NCBI RefSeq assembly: GCF_040958095.1
Contig: NC_091227.1
Location: 21,068,158-21,132,157, forward strand
Length of the DNA: 64,000 bases
Direction: 5' to 3'
DNA from: Procambarus clarkii
Taxonomy: Eukaryota > Arthropoda > Malacostraca > Decapoda > Cambaridae
Shown one piece after another: positions 10,770-22,318 of this stretch; position 1 is the stretch's first letter; every line of letters begins with the position of its first letter. Both the position numbers and the translations under genes were made by a program. Below the pieces are notes generated by a model. It made no database searches and was not told the DNA's origin. It worked only from the letters and a program-made list of their open reading frames with translations.

Positions 10770-10872
10770 AGTCCATAGGAATTAACGTTTGTCCTGGCGC
10801 CATCTATGTTTTGACAGCAGTACTACTAATGTTCCCACGTTATGTGATGATCGCTATAGGGTGTTACGGTCA
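10770..10872 (+). promoter_or_regulatory. Possible promoter of the candidate non-coding gene
   Basis: 'GGTCAGTTGCTCTTCTATAT' near 10,869-10,888 contains TCAGT, the arthropod initiator core, followed by a pyrimidine-rich CTCTTCT, which resembles the TCT/5'-TOP starts of snoRNA-host and ribosomal genes. No TATA box stands ~30 bp upstream. Weak evidence; it is supported only by the clean donor 130 bp downstream. Confidence 0.3.
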
Positions 10873-11689
10873 GTTGCTCTTCTATATATGTTTATGGCCA
10901 ACGTAGGTGATTTGAGGCAATTTGCGGCCAGAGTGAAAGAGTATCCCCGCGGTGAGTGATGGAGGAGGATATATACTGCTGTGTACTCGACCAGCGGGTG
11001 AGAGGTAAGTTATATCGAACAATTATGGGGAATAGATGGGTTATTTTAAGCGTAGAATGTCAGGTAACCGGTAACTACACAGATGGGGTAGTGTTTTTTT
11101 AAGTCTTTATTTACTAAAGTGGAACATTACATTATGCCTTTAGCTGAACAAGTCTACTGGTGGGGGAAGTAGACGGGTTTTATGAAAGTATTTTACCTAA
11201 ATATTTGTATTTGGTTAACTAGTTCAGCCGTTATCAGGGAGGGTGTTCCTTTAATCTAATCTAAAAATTCTAGCCGGACAAAATGATTAAAGAAATTGAA
11301 TAGAACGAAGTGGTTTGCCAGGGTGCTTAACATTTAGTTTAGTTCACTTACTATGCAGCCCATGCTTAAAGAATGCAAGTTTATCATATTGAATTTACCG
11401 TAGTTTTACTGCATTTAATATACCGTTTTTACCCTATTTAATTATGTCGGGTAAAGGCCGGTCGTGGAAAGTTCCTAATATAGCAAGTTTTAAAGGAAAA
11501 GTTTGAGTTAACTTTAACGCTTAAGTTAGTGACCAATTAGCTTAGTCTATTGTGAGGAAAGTTACTAGAATCTAACATTGTAAGTGCCATTTCTCTACTC
11601 TTTTTGAGAAACATGACTAGATACATGAATCGCATAGTTTTATTACTAAATGTTCATGGATTAGGTTGCATAGTTGAGGAAATGGTGAT

Positions 11690-12035
11690 AAGGTTTGTGA
11701 TTTTGTGTACCTTGACTTCAGCAGAGATATTGATAGTGGCGCAAAATTGATAGGGGCTCGGATCATTGGGAATGCTGACTGAAGTTGATTAGGTCATGGC
11801 TATACCAAAGGAAATTAGTATAAATGGGGTTAAGTTGAGAGAAGTGTTGTAAGTAGTGCCTAAAAGCTCTCATTGGACCTCGGTTATTCGCAAGATTATG
11901 GTCTAGACTGCAATAGTTGCAGAATTGGCAAATAAAAAATACCGATGCCCTATATAGTTTTGAAATGGTTAAAATTACCAGATGCAGTTTAATGCTGACA
12001 AATGTAAGGTTTGGGGGCTAGGTAAAGATGAGATA
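11690..12035 (+). pseudogene. Decayed LINE reverse-transcriptase fragment
   Basis: Scattered in different plus frames are 'VYLDFSR' (a palm-domain VYLDFSKAFD-type motif), then 'INGVKLREV', then 'MQFNADKCKVWGLGKDEI', which is close to the 'FNADKCKVLHLG' signature of non-LTR reverse transcriptases. The order and spacing fit an RT palm, but there are many stops and frameshifts and no YADD box survives. It lies inside intron 1 of the candidate non-coding gene. Confidence 0.6.
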
Positions 12036-12299
12036 GATGTTGTAGATTAAGAGTATTAAATTTTTTGCAGGTGGTAAATTCTCCCCGAGCTGGCACTGCT
12101 CTCCAGCCTGGGATGTTGATTGGTTAGTCTTCAACTGCCTCCCAACATGGTAGCGAGGTCCTGAGCTGACATGCAGTGAGGAACGTGGAAAGCTTCCTGA
12201 ATTGGCACATGGTATGCCTCTTTCAAACCAGCAGCTGGCACAAATGTTCCAGCTAACATCAGAATAGTGGATGAAGCCCACACTAAAATGTAATTGGTA

Positions 12300-12372
12300 C
12301 AGTAAATGGACACCCCCCCCCCTCCCTTTTGACACTGAACAGTTGGGAAGAAGGGGGGGGGGGGGGAGAGAG
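12300..12372. repeat. Facing C-run and G-run
   Basis: A C10 run (12,312-12,321) is followed ~35 bp later by a G14-16 run (12,353-12,366). They can pair into a hairpin, and the G-run can form quadruplex structure. Also a likely sequencing or length-variation hotspot. Confidence 0.8.
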
Positions 12373-14636
12373 TCTAGCTTATAGTTCTATTGCTACAGAA
12401 TCTTTTGCCATAAGCCAGTGGCAGTGCCTATTGGCACTTGCTATTCAGAATCTCCCCCTTACATAGTTAATTAAAAAAGAAATGCTGTAGACAAGCTTAA
12501 CTTTTGAAGGGGGGCAACATTTTTGTTGCCATCAAAGCACATCAAAGATGCTCTGAGCTAACTTCCCCTAGTCATTAATGAATGGTGGCCAGTAACTCTC
12601 TAGTAGGAACTTTACTGCCATTAGAAAGTGTGCACTTCTGCTGTATCTGCCAGTTTGCTAGAAATTGAAATTGGCATACTTGCTCAGCAACTACTTGCCC
12701 TCTTGTACCATGTTACTCAACCATAACATAACCACCACACCACCCATTCTTCTAAAATAACATCCCATATGATAAACTTCTGCTTTTAATAAATATTTCT
12801 AACTTTAATATTAGGCTTGCATGGTGTGTTAATCATTCCTTTGGCAGAACTGTAGCTAAATTGTTCCCACAAAACCTTTAATAGTACTGTATCAGGTTCA
12901 TAAAGAAATTTATAATAAAGACCAAGTGTGGTCATAAGTGCTGCAGATGGGGTAGATAGAACCTTACACCTGCAGAAGTGTGGTGATAACTGGAGAGAAT
13001 ATGGCCTTGTATAGGTGGTAGTGTAAAAATATTACTAAATTTAGTAAAATCAGTCTTGGTAGTATAGTTGGGTTAATTATGAATTTTCAGACTAAAAAGC
13101 TTGGTACATAATTAAACAGAATAAATGTCCCCCTAGTAGTAAGCAGTGGTTGCAAAAGAATAATAATTTGTATATATATTTTGTATTGCTTTTATTCAAA
13201 TGTTATACATGGTTGTTAAATTAAAGTTTGTTTGCAATGTTCCAGAAAAATGTTCATGACTAAAGTTGTTGGAAAATAAAATTTGTATAGGATGTTGACT
13301 TGAAATGACTATAGGTTTGTTTGTAATTAAAGATGGGACAAAAAGATACTTGGTGTGCCATTTAAAATGGCAACTGTTAAACTGGTGGTACAGGTATGAA
13401 CAAAATAATATTGCTATGCAAATAAACTTTTTAGTAATATTTACTGTTCACATGACAGGTTGTGGAAGGTCCTGGCAACAAAGAGCTGCAGGAAAATACT
13501 TGCAGATCTACAGTAAGTAGTGTTGTGTACATTGGAATTAGAGGGTAGAAGTTAATTGCTAAAAACCTATTAAATATTAGGGTATGGAAGTCTAGGCTTA
13601 GGCTAGTGGGTACCATATCTGCAAGTTTAGTCCTTTCAGGAATGTATTGAATAGAATGGTATGTTGAAATTGTGAAAATTGTATTGTGGGGCATTAGATC
13701 TTAAACAGCATAGTTGAGGGTGTTTTATTAATAATTTTAATGAAATATAAATCTTGTTTAGTTAACATTAAATGTTTGTTAAATAGCTTTAATCTATAAA
13801 TGTATAACACTGTTAAGGGTAATCATGAGTCAAATAAAGTTAATGGCAGGAAAAGTTTTGTTCTATGTGATGGTATTTTTCCCTTGAAAGTAAAAAAACA
13901 TATTCAATGTTTACTTTAGCTTGGTTTTAAATTTGTATAGTTTTCCCAGAATGTGGTTTGGAAAGTCCAGAAGTCCCTCTGTCAGTTGTAGTTAATTGCT
14001 TAATCTGAATAGATTTGCATAAAAGTAAAAAAAATAGTAATAACTTAAACAATATAGCAATGGCTAAAGATAAATGTAAATTGCCATTGAAGTGCAGTTG
14101 TGGATAGTTTCTCAAATGATGTTTACTGAAACTTGGCAAATTGATGCCATATATATTGCTAAATTAGAGCTTTACTACTGCTACTAGAATATGTAGGATA
14201 GGTAAATTCCTTAAAGAAATATTTTCCATCTGAATTTGTAAAGTACAGCAAGATTGGCTTTAAATCTGAAAATAATTTTGTGAAATATTTTTCAGGTGAA
14301 AGTGATTATGATGCATGGACTGGCTTGAAATGAGGCTCCTTTACTCTGCAAAAGTGGGTGAGTTTGAATTTGATGTTTTAGCTATATCACTGACCTAATC
14401 TTAATTCTCTTATCTAGTCCATTTATAGGTGTGTAACCATGTCCTACTGTTACAACCCACAGGGGATGATGCAGTTTGTACTGATCCTACCCCATTTCAT
14501 AAAAGGGGACCAGGCAGTCCTGCAGATTTCCCTGGCTTGGCTTTTTCAGAGCTTTGCTCTACTACCCATCTAATAGATGGACTAGATTTGCATAGGTTTA
14601 GGGACCCTTAACAATGGTAACATTGTTAATTCTCAC

Positions 14637-14776
14637 AGGGCTTGTTTGCTGAATGGGTGGATGCATCTAAAACTTTAGTGCCTGGCATGCATTGTACAGT
14701 GCTTTCAGTAAGGCATATGTACAATGTGTTGATGGCACTAAAGTGGTGGATGTAATGCACCCATTCAGGGAACAAG
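14637..14776 (+). ncRNA. Long imperfect hairpin, pre-miRNA-like
   Basis: The two arms are ~65 nt each. Paired blocks from the base: CTTGTTTGCTGAATGGGTG (14,641-14,659) with the reverse complement of 14,757-14,775; ACTTTAGTGCC (14,672-14,682) with 14,733-14,743; CATTGTACA (14,690-14,698) with 14,717-14,725. A symmetric 7x7 internal loop separates the last two blocks, and the apical loop is ~10-18 nt. It lies wholly within an intron of the candidate transcript. I recognise no known miRNA seed. An old inverted-repeat transposon is the main alternative. Confidence 0.5.
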
Positions 14777-15050
14777 CTCTGCACTACAACCAGAGGAAGG
14801 GATAGGCCTTGCTGAGCCTATCTTAAAAGATAGGATGTTAGGATTTTTTTGCTTATTATTAGGCATTGGTGATAATAAAAGTAGTGTCCCTGTTTAATGT
14901 TTATTTTTCTTTTACAGGTGATTGTCTCTGGAGTTGTCTTGGCCTTTTGGATCTTCTGTTCATCTAGGAGCATCTGTCCCACACCCTGAAACAGTAATAA
15001 ATATTAGATGTATTATAAATACTATATGTAAAACTTGTTAAATAAAACAA

Positions 15051-15584
15051 TTTTAATGAAACTACTTTATATACATTATCCTAAAATTATGCTGGAAATT
15101 ATTGTTTTACTACTATTGATGCAATGTTTAAACATCTGAAATTTTTATACTTTGAAAATAAATACTTGGTAAAATTTACACCTATTTGTAACTTGTTACA
15201 TAGGTGCATGCAAAATGCATTGAAAAGATGTAAAAGTGGACTACCTATTCAATTTACATAAACTAAATATTGAAAATTAGTCTGAAATATTAGTGTTAGA
15301 AACTTTAGTCAATATTTTAGTTTTCATATTTGAAAGTAAATTTAAAGCTATGCAACACCTAAGCTTTGTACAAATTATAATTAAATTAACTAAAGATCAT
15401 TGTTAAATTTACAAAACATTAGAAAAGTGACACTGAAGCATCAATACAACATGGTTTTCACAGTCTTTAACTTAAATTTAATCAAAGCTCTTAAAAGATT
15501 TGTCTGCCAAACTTCAGATATTCTGAAATATTTTACCTAGATTAAAACCATCATTGTTTGAAAGGGCAAAACAGATTACTGTCA
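15051..15584. other. AT-rich, no gene seen
   Basis: Downstream of the poly(A) signals of the candidate transcript. No repeats or frames recognised. Confidence 0.5.
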
Positions 15585-16035
15585 ATTAGTTTGACCTAAC
15601 ATCTGCAAGGTCCTGAAGGAATGGAATTTTTTTTTTTCAACTTTGTTTGCTATAAACAAACCCTGCCTAATGAACCTGCTCATTTTTTTTACAAATGGTA
15701 ATTGCAACATTACCAAAGGCCATTGTTTTAATAGCCAAAGTACCAAATGAAAGACCAAGAAGCAACAAACAGGTACATGGTAGAAAGGAGAAAAGAATGG
15801 TTACGAGGACCCTTTCATTTGTTAAAGAAATGACTGGGGAAAAAATGTCATACCACAAGGGGTCTTAACCCTTGTCATATACATCACTGACATTAATCTA
15901 AATATTACCAACCACAAAAATTGCTATGTTATAAAAAAAAATACAGAATATAATATTGAGGCCTTAATGCAGATCTCTAACTCTACAAATAGTAACAAGA
16001 CTGGCAATTTCTTAATATAAAACAAAAAAATATCC
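15585..16035 (+). pseudogene. Probable decayed LINE reverse-transcriptase fragment
   Basis: In plus frames, 'PQGVLTLVIYITDINLNITN' near 15,850-15,910 resembles the 'GVPQG-VL-P-LF-IYINDI' block of non-LTR reverse transcriptases. It is followed by 'KNCYVIKKNTEYNI' where 'LYADDTK' would be expected. The surrounding sequence has stops and no catalytic YADD. Too decayed to assign to a clade. Confidence 0.4.
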
Positions 16036-16099
16036 AAGACCTTGCACGTGAGCCAGAACAATCCATATCACAACTACCACATTAAAATGAAACAACAAT

Positions 16100-17655
16100 G
16101 AAGGTAAGGTAATTACCAAAAGAAGGCACCAAAGTGCGAAATAATCAGAGGGCGCTAAATATCACCAAGAATGGCAATACAAGAACAAACGCATAAGGCG
16201 AACGATATCAAAAGTATCCGATTCACCTAGAATTCTATCGAGGGACAAGTGACTGCGAGGGACGGTCGGAAAGCAAGACACACGCTCGTCCTGGAAGTCA
16301 GGACATTCAACAAGGATATGCATAACTGTAAGAGGGACAACGCAATTCGGACAATAAGGAGCAGGGCGGCGCTCCATTAAGTGACCGTGGGTTAAGCGGG
16401 TATGACCAACCCACAGCCGTGCCAAAGCAGTGTTCCACCGCCAGTTACGGTGGTAGGAGGAAGGCCACGGGGACACACTAAGTTTGAGAGTACGCAGCTT
16501 GTTACCAACCACAGAGGACCAACAACCCTGCCAACGGGGAAGAATGAATAACAGGATAAAAGTCGGAATAAGGAATACCTTTACGGGAGATGGGACAAGA
16601 ACGGATAGCTTCCTTAGCGGCAGCATCCGCACGCTCATTGAAACACCAATATGGCTGGGAACCCAGCAAAACTCTACTGATTTAAATTTACTAGAAATAA
16701 GAAACAGCCAATGTTGAATCTCAATGACCACCGGATGGACAGGATTAAAGGACCCTAGAGCCATGAGGGCACTACGAGAATCAACTACAACCACAAAGGA
16801 GGAATGAGAAAGCAAGAGACGAAGAGCATAGAGAATAGCATAAAGTTTTGCCGTAAAGACGCTAGCCTCCGAAGGGAGGCGACACATGTAAGTACGGTCA
16901 GGAAAAACAACAGAGTAGCCCACACCATCCGCAGACTTAGACCCATCAGGGAAGATGGAAATAGAGTGGGAGTGCGAAGAAAAGTGCTCAAGGAAGAGGC
17001 TTTTCAGAATTGTAGGAGGGGTAAAGGCTTTAGTAATACAAGTCAAGGACGTACAAAACTTGGGAAGGGGGACTCTCCACGGAGGTAATGAAGGAACAAT
17101 ACGAGGAGAAACATTAGAAATATGAACAGAAAGAGAATCCTGTAAGCGAGATAACTGGACAGAAAGTGGGAGACAATGAAGAGGAACAGGAACCACAGGA
17201 GGAGGAAAAGTCAATGCACGACAGAGGCGAGAGGAAGGATGTTGGAAGGACCGCGCAAGACAGCGAAGACAGTAGCGATCACGGCAGTCCTGAAGAGAGA
17301 GAAAGCCAGTGTCAACATACAAACTAAGGGCGGGAGTCGAACGAAAGCCACCAGAGCCGAGACGCAACCCAGTATGGTGCAAAGCATCAAGATGGCGAAG
17401 AGTAGAAGCAGAAGAGTATGCAGGGCAACCATAATTGAGTTTAGACAGGACGAGAGAGGAGTGCAAATAGAGGAGCGTGCGCCTATCCGCTCCCCAAGAA
17501 GTATGGGACAAAACCTTAAGGAGGTTAAGGGCCTTAGAGCATTCAACTCGGAGGCAAGAGATATGGGCTGACCAAGACAAACGAGTGTCAAAGACTAACC
17601 CCAAAAGCTTCGCGGAATCCCTGTACACAATGAGATGACCATAAAGCAACAACAA
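16100..17655 (-). pseudogene. LINE fragment: RT C-terminus plus RNase H, copy 1
   Basis: A 497-codon minus frame (16,162-17,655). Residues ~1-150 read as the RT thumb/connection (LLGLVFDTRLSWSAHISCLR); an RNase H domain lies at ~230-345 with D237 (FPDGS) and D292 (VVDSRSAL); WVPSHIG is at 332-338. The catalytic Glu is replaced by Lys at residue 270 (FTAKLYAIL; copy 2 has FMAELYAIL). After WVPSHIG the frame shifts: copy 2 reads NERADTAAKEA where this copy reads out of frame. A C-terminal zinc knuckle C435-x2-C438-x7-H446-x4-C451 follows. The element is 5'-truncated and dead. Endonuclease and most of the RT are missing. RNase H after RT points to the I/Jockey side of non-LTR elements. Confidence 0.85.
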
Positions 17656-19480
17656 TGAAGTAAAGGTCCTTTCAGTAAGAATCTATCATTCACTGAAAGT
17701 TGCTGCAGTTAAAAATAAAAGAAAATACAAGTCCCTAGAAATAAACAAGCAACCTTTTTGACTAAGGAAAAGAAGGTAGTTATTCTACTGTATAAATGTA
17801 AGTATTCACTTAGATAACTGTATCCAAGCATAGAGGTCCCCCCCCCCTTCCCTTTCAGAAAAACATCTACTTTCGAAAAAGTTTAACATTGGCCAACAAA
17901 AATGATTCCAGAACTAAATTGCCTAATACCAGGAACAACTGAGAGCCATGACAAACACTGCAACCCTCTCCTACCCCCAAGTCTTATGCTATTTATGATC
18001 CAAGGTAATTTGACATACTATACTGTACTTCCTACAGACGAGTCTAGTGAGAGGGTGATCTCCTGCCGATTAAATTGAAGCACGATACAGGTGTCAACGA
18101 ACATCAGTCAGCCCACTTGTCAGCACAGTGGATAACTAATGACATAATCTGCAGTGTTGTATGCCTCCCTGTGGCCATTTAAATCAATAAAACACAGGCT
18201 TGTGGCAATGTTTACAGCATAAGGCAAGGTATAGAGGAATCCTGGAATGCCATGTAATGTGTAGTCCTTGAATGTGCTTTAGGCAACCAAATTGAATAAC
18301 AACATTTCTGGTGTTCGGCTATATAATCAGAGTTTCTCATTCGGTATAATGTTTTAAACCTAAATAGGAATTCACTTTAAAGGTCAATTTATTTGGAAAG
18401 TGCTAACCAGATTCCAAATTACTGAGCTCTGAAAGTATTACAAGGCAAGTTTAACCGAATGAGTGTTTGCCTATCCATACCCCCATGAGGTATGTGACAA
18501 CACTGAATAAAGAAAGGGTCTTTGAGCATTCACCGTGCAGGTATTTGACATGACCAATATAGCCAAGTGTTAAAGATCATTCTAAGCAGTTCTGCACAAT
18601 CCATATACTATCAATTAATATAATTGTACAATGGTGCTTGGTGGATGATATTTCCTATTAAAACTCATTGGACAACTGTTTGTATTAGACATTTTAAACC
18701 TACAAATGGTAGCCCTAGATATCGCACTACAGTATTAATTACAAGATGAACAATGTAAAATCAATACCACAACAGCAAAGGATGACGGCTTTTCAACAAC
18801 CGACAAACACACAGGTCTAACACCAGCCATCCCGAGAGAGGACGTACCAAGCATGTACACCCCACAACTTTACATCACCTTTGCTACCTCACGCGAGCAC
18901 GCAACAGCATGAGGATGCCATACTCCCAAACTCCATGCACTTTGAGGCTTTAACAACTCAACATTTAAAAAGTTGATTTAAAAAATTAAACACCTGAATT
19001 TTTCCCTAATTAAATTTACTAGGGAAATGCACACCAAGCCATGAAACTTACAATGAAGATGAATAAACTACACACAACTGTCACCAAACTTCCACATACC
19101 ACCCCCCTCTCACTCCTGCCCTCCCTCCTTAGGTGCTCTGATTGGCTGAGCACCTGAGCCACCACCACTCACCTCTTGTTGTGAGAGCCTAAAGCATGTT
19201 TGGTTGCACTTTAAAAGTTCCCGAGTGTACTCGCCTAATTGTGAGTACCGCCTGCCCGGTTCACCATTTTGTTTTTCAATCTACCTCAATTTACCCCTTT
19301 ACAGTCAAATATTATGCAAAATTCTGTTTAAGACTTGTCCCTTCTTAACTTAAATAACTGCTTTGGCCATCTGCAATCTTTCTAGGTGGGTAAAAATGAC
19401 TCTTGAGGCCAGAAAGGACTTATCAGACGGCGATCATAACAATACGGTACACACACAAAATCACAACCTGATATACACCA
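17656..19480. other. No gene seen
   Basis: Low-complexity C9-run near 17,838; otherwise moderately AT-rich sequence without recognisable frames. Near 19,221-19,245 'GTACTCGCCTAATTGTGAGT' resembles a LINE-E tail scrap. Confidence 0.5.
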
Positions 19481-19489
19481 AGCAGAAAA

Positions 19490-19592
19490 TCCACTGGAGC
19501 TGTGAGGCGACGTAAACCCTTGCCCAAGGCACTGGCAGCTGCATACTCTACCACAGTATATTACTGACTTTGTAAAAGTCTTACAACCGGAT
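19490..19592 (-). repeat. Inverted-repeat partner of 20,640-20,745
   Basis: Read on minus: GGTTGTAAGACTTTTAC, GTGGTAGAGTATGCAGCTG and CTCACAGCTCCAGTGGATTT, matching the plus strand at 20,640-20,745 at ~75-80% by eye. The two copies face each other ~1.05 kb apart and flank the promoter candidate. Confidence 0.65.
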
Positions 19593-19695
19593 TTCCCCAT
19601 AAATCACAGTAAGTTTTGAGGCCCCTCCTTGAGTCAACGTCTTACGTAAGACCTACAAGCACTCAGGTGAAGGCTGAAGCAGTTCAACACGATAC

Positions 19696-19772
19696 GCCCC
19701 AACTTCAAATACACAGTTGAGAGGCGGGACCAAAACGTGATTTTCTGTGTGTGCCTGAAGTTGGGGTATACG
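19696..19772. repeat. Inverted repeat with ~24-bp arms
   Basis: 'ATACGCCCCAACTTCA..TACACA' (from 19,699) pairs with the reverse complement of 'TGTGTGTGCCTGAAGTTGGG..TATACGG' (to ~19,772). The spacer contains 'GAGGCGGGACCAAAA', a LINE-E tail-like motif. Confidence 0.65.
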
Positions 19773-20179
19773 GTCTTGCTTCACCCTTCACTTTACCCTT
19801 CACTGGCGTACTTCAGGGGTTTTATTTAATACTTGGACTGGCTTCAGTAGGGCCTCCAGACTTTCTGTGGCTTCACAAGTGTCACGTGAATCCCCTGCAT
19901 AGCAGTGGAACTGCCTTTTCCCTTCACCTTCAATGCCTCTGCACTGGAAGTATACATCTACACCAGCCCAGAAGAGTCATCAGTCCTGCCACCTCTCCAT
20001 ACCCCCCAGGGCCTGGCACGGCCTGGTACGACTCAGAGGCAAGCCGGGCGCCACTGCTAACTGGCAGTTTGTCCCCACAAACAAGCAGTTAGCCGCCTTC
20101 AACTGACAGTGGTACAGCTCAACACAAAGGCACCGCCAGCCACAACGAGCAGTTTGCTAGTTTACCTCGTGTTGACACT

Positions 20180-20250
20180 GGATGAGTCATCACCGCCGGA
20201 CTATATAAAGAGCGCTGCCTCCCTGGAGAGGCAATCTCTCCCTTAGTGCT
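20180..20250 (+). promoter_or_regulatory. TATA-type promoter candidate with AP-1 site
   Basis: GATGAGTCATC (20,181-20,191) contains TGAGTCA, the AP-1 consensus. TATATAAAG follows at 20,202-20,210. A start ~30 bp downstream would fall near 20,232 (GGCAATC). 'GTCATGTGAC', an E-box-like palindrome, lies at 20,298-20,307. The first open frame of any length downstream (20,323-20,757, 144 codons) starts with hydrophobic segments, but its C-terminal third is the repeat shared with 19,490-19,592, so it is doubtful. The spacing of AP-1 and TATA is suggestive only. Confidence 0.35.
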
Positions 20251-20639
20251 CTAGGATCACCTTGGTGTCTCTAACCCGTCGTCCACTTCCAGCCAACGTC
20301 ATGTGACTGATGCCATGGTGGTATGGTAGCTGTCTTCAGAACACCAGTACAGTATATCTTCATACTTTTATTCATTGCTTATAGTTTATTTTTTGCATTT
20401 AAGGTCATACTAACTTGTTCACCTTTGCATTACATGATAGTCAAGTATTGTCATGTGTTATTTTTGTTCATTACTATTTCAGTAAATTGTTTAATTATTT
20501 ATTTGATAATTTTCATTTGTTTCCACCTGCAACTTACACACTGCAAGGCCAATAGCAGCATGTCTTTCATTTATGTGAGGGAGAGCCATACCATCTTGGT
20601 TCAGTATAGCTGTGATACCATAACCCGTCACACAAGATA

Positions 20640-20745
20640 TCCAGTTGTAAGACTTTTACCATCAGTGGTGGTAGAGTATGCAACTGGCAATGCCTTTGTT
20701 ACAGGTTCGCTTCATCTCACAGCCCCAGTGGATTTTCTCACACAT
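20640..20745 (+). repeat. Inverted-repeat partner of 19,490-19,592
   Basis: 'CCAGTTGTAAGACTTTTACC', 'GTGGTAGAGTATGCAACTGG' and 'CTCACAGCCCCAGTGGATTT' match the minus strand of 19,490-19,592. The shared part supplies the end of the 144-codon open frame. Confidence 0.65.
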
Positions 20746-20830
20746 TTGAATACATGAAACAACTTTATTTGATACATTCCAAACCAAAGTACTGTACAGT
20801 ACAGTAATTATCAAACCATCAAATGTGTGG

Positions 20831-22318
20831 GATAATCATAGTGCGCTAAATATCACTAACGTCGCCAATACAAGAACAAAAACGCATACGGCGAACAATA
20901 TCAAAGGTATTGAATTTACCAAGAATTTTATCGAGGGACAATTGACAGTGAGGGATGGTCGGGAAGCAAGACACGTAAGTCCTGGAAGTCAGGACATGTA
21001 GAGACAACGGTTTGGACAATAAGAAGCAGGGCAGCGCTCCATTAAGTGCCCGTGAGTTAAACGTGTATGACCAATATACAACCTCGCCAGAGCCGTTTCC
21101 CACCACCGGTTACGGTGGTAGGAGGAAGGCCACGGGAACACACTACTCTTAAGAGCACGCAATTTGTTACCAGTAACAGAAGACCAACAACCCTGACAAC
21201 GGGCAAGAATGGGGAAATGAATAACTGGGTAAAAGTCATAATAAGGAATACCTTTACGGGGGATGGGACAGGTGCGGATAGCTTCCTTAGCGGCAGTGTC
21301 CGCACGCTCATTTAAGAACACACCAATATGGGTGGGAATCCAGCGAAATTCCACTGTCTTAAATCTACTGGAGATAAGAAATAGCCAATGTTGAATTTCA
21401 ACTACCAAAGGATGGACTGGATTAAAGGATTCTAGAGCCATGAGGGCACTGCAAGTGTCAACTACAAACACAGAGGAGGATTGACAGCGAGAAAAGAGTT
21501 GATGAAGAGCATAGAGAATAGCATAAAGTTCTGCCATGAAGATGCTAGTCTCCAGAGGCAGGAGACACAAAGGTGCAGTCAGGAAAAACAACAGAGTAGC
21601 CTACACCGTCTGCAGACTTAAGACCCATTGGTGAAGACGGAAATAGAGTGGAAGTGTGAAGAAAAGTGTTCAAGGAAAAGGTGATTTAGAACTGTAGGAG
21701 GGGTAAAAGTTTTAGTCATGTGGGTCAAGGCTTACAGAATTTAGGAACGGGGACCCCTCCATAGGGGCAAAGACGGAATGACACGAGGGGAAATATTGGT
21801 AACACAAACTGAAAGAGCATTTTGTAAGAGAGACAACCGTACAGAAAGAGATAGGTGGTGAAGGGGAACAGGAACCACAGGATGGGTAAAGGTCAAGGCA
21901 TGACATAAGCAAGAGTGAGGATGCTGTAAGGACCGTGCAAGGTGGAGAAGACAGTAGCGATCATGGCGATCCTGTAGAAACAGGACGCCAGTTTCAACAT
22001 ACAGGCTTAGGGTAGGTGTCGAAGGAAAGGTACCAGAGCTGAGCCGTAACCCAGTATGATGCAGTGTGTCCAGATGGTGAAGGGTAGAAGGAGAAGCAGA
22101 CGAGTAAACAGGGCCATAATCGAGTTTAGACAGAACGAGAGAGGAATGTAAAGAGAGGAGCAGTGTCGATTAGCTCCCCAAGAAGTATGGGACATGACCT
22201 ATAGTTAGTTAAGGGCCTTAGAGCATTCAACTCGGACGTAAAAAATATGGGGCGACAAAGACAAATGAGTGTCAAAGATTAGCCCTAAAAGCTTTAGCAG
22301 ATTCTTTGTACAAAAGGG
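20831..22318 (-). pseudogene. LINE fragment: RT C-terminus plus RNase H, copy 2
   Basis: Same family as 16,100-17,655, alignable over its whole length but broken into several frames. The best piece (20,989-21,591, 200 codons) has FMAELYAILYALHQLFSRCQ, VFVVDTCSALMALESFNPVH and WIPTHIGVFLNERADTAAKE, so it keeps the RNase H Glu that copy 1 has lost. The RT part (21,600-22,260) is full of frameshifts (MSHTSWGANRH... near 22,190). Both copies start at about the same internal point ('AAGCTT-GCGGAATCCCTGTA' in copy 1, 'AAGCTTTAGCAGATTCTTTG' in copy 2). Confidence 0.85.

Larger units (their letters stand above)
10872..15050 (+). ncRNA. Candidate spliced non-coding transcript (four exons)
   Basis: Four segments with good splice signals line up: exon 1 ~10,872-11,004 (donor GTAAGTTA); exon 2 13,459-13,512 (acceptor CACATGACAG, donor GTAAGTAG); exon 3 14,296-14,357 (acceptor TTTTTCAG, donor GTGAGTTT); exon 4 14,918-~15,050 (acceptor TTCTTTTACAG; AATAAA at 14,996 and 15,041). 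Joined, they give a short RNA with no long frame. The best frame reads ...QQRAAGKYLQIYSESDYDAW and stops soon after in exon 3. Intron 1 has decayed LINE sequence (11,690-12,035) and GC-richer hairpin-prone pieces (12,060-12,460). Intron 3 has a long hairpin. This layout suits a miRNA or snoRNA host, but expression is inferred only; a small protein is not excluded. Confidence 0.4.

Noticed and set aside
20323-20757. 144-codon frame downstream of the promoter candidate
   Set aside because: Its end is supplied by a repeat shared with 19,490-19,592, and the hydrophobic start can arise from T-rich DNA. There is no homology that I recognise.
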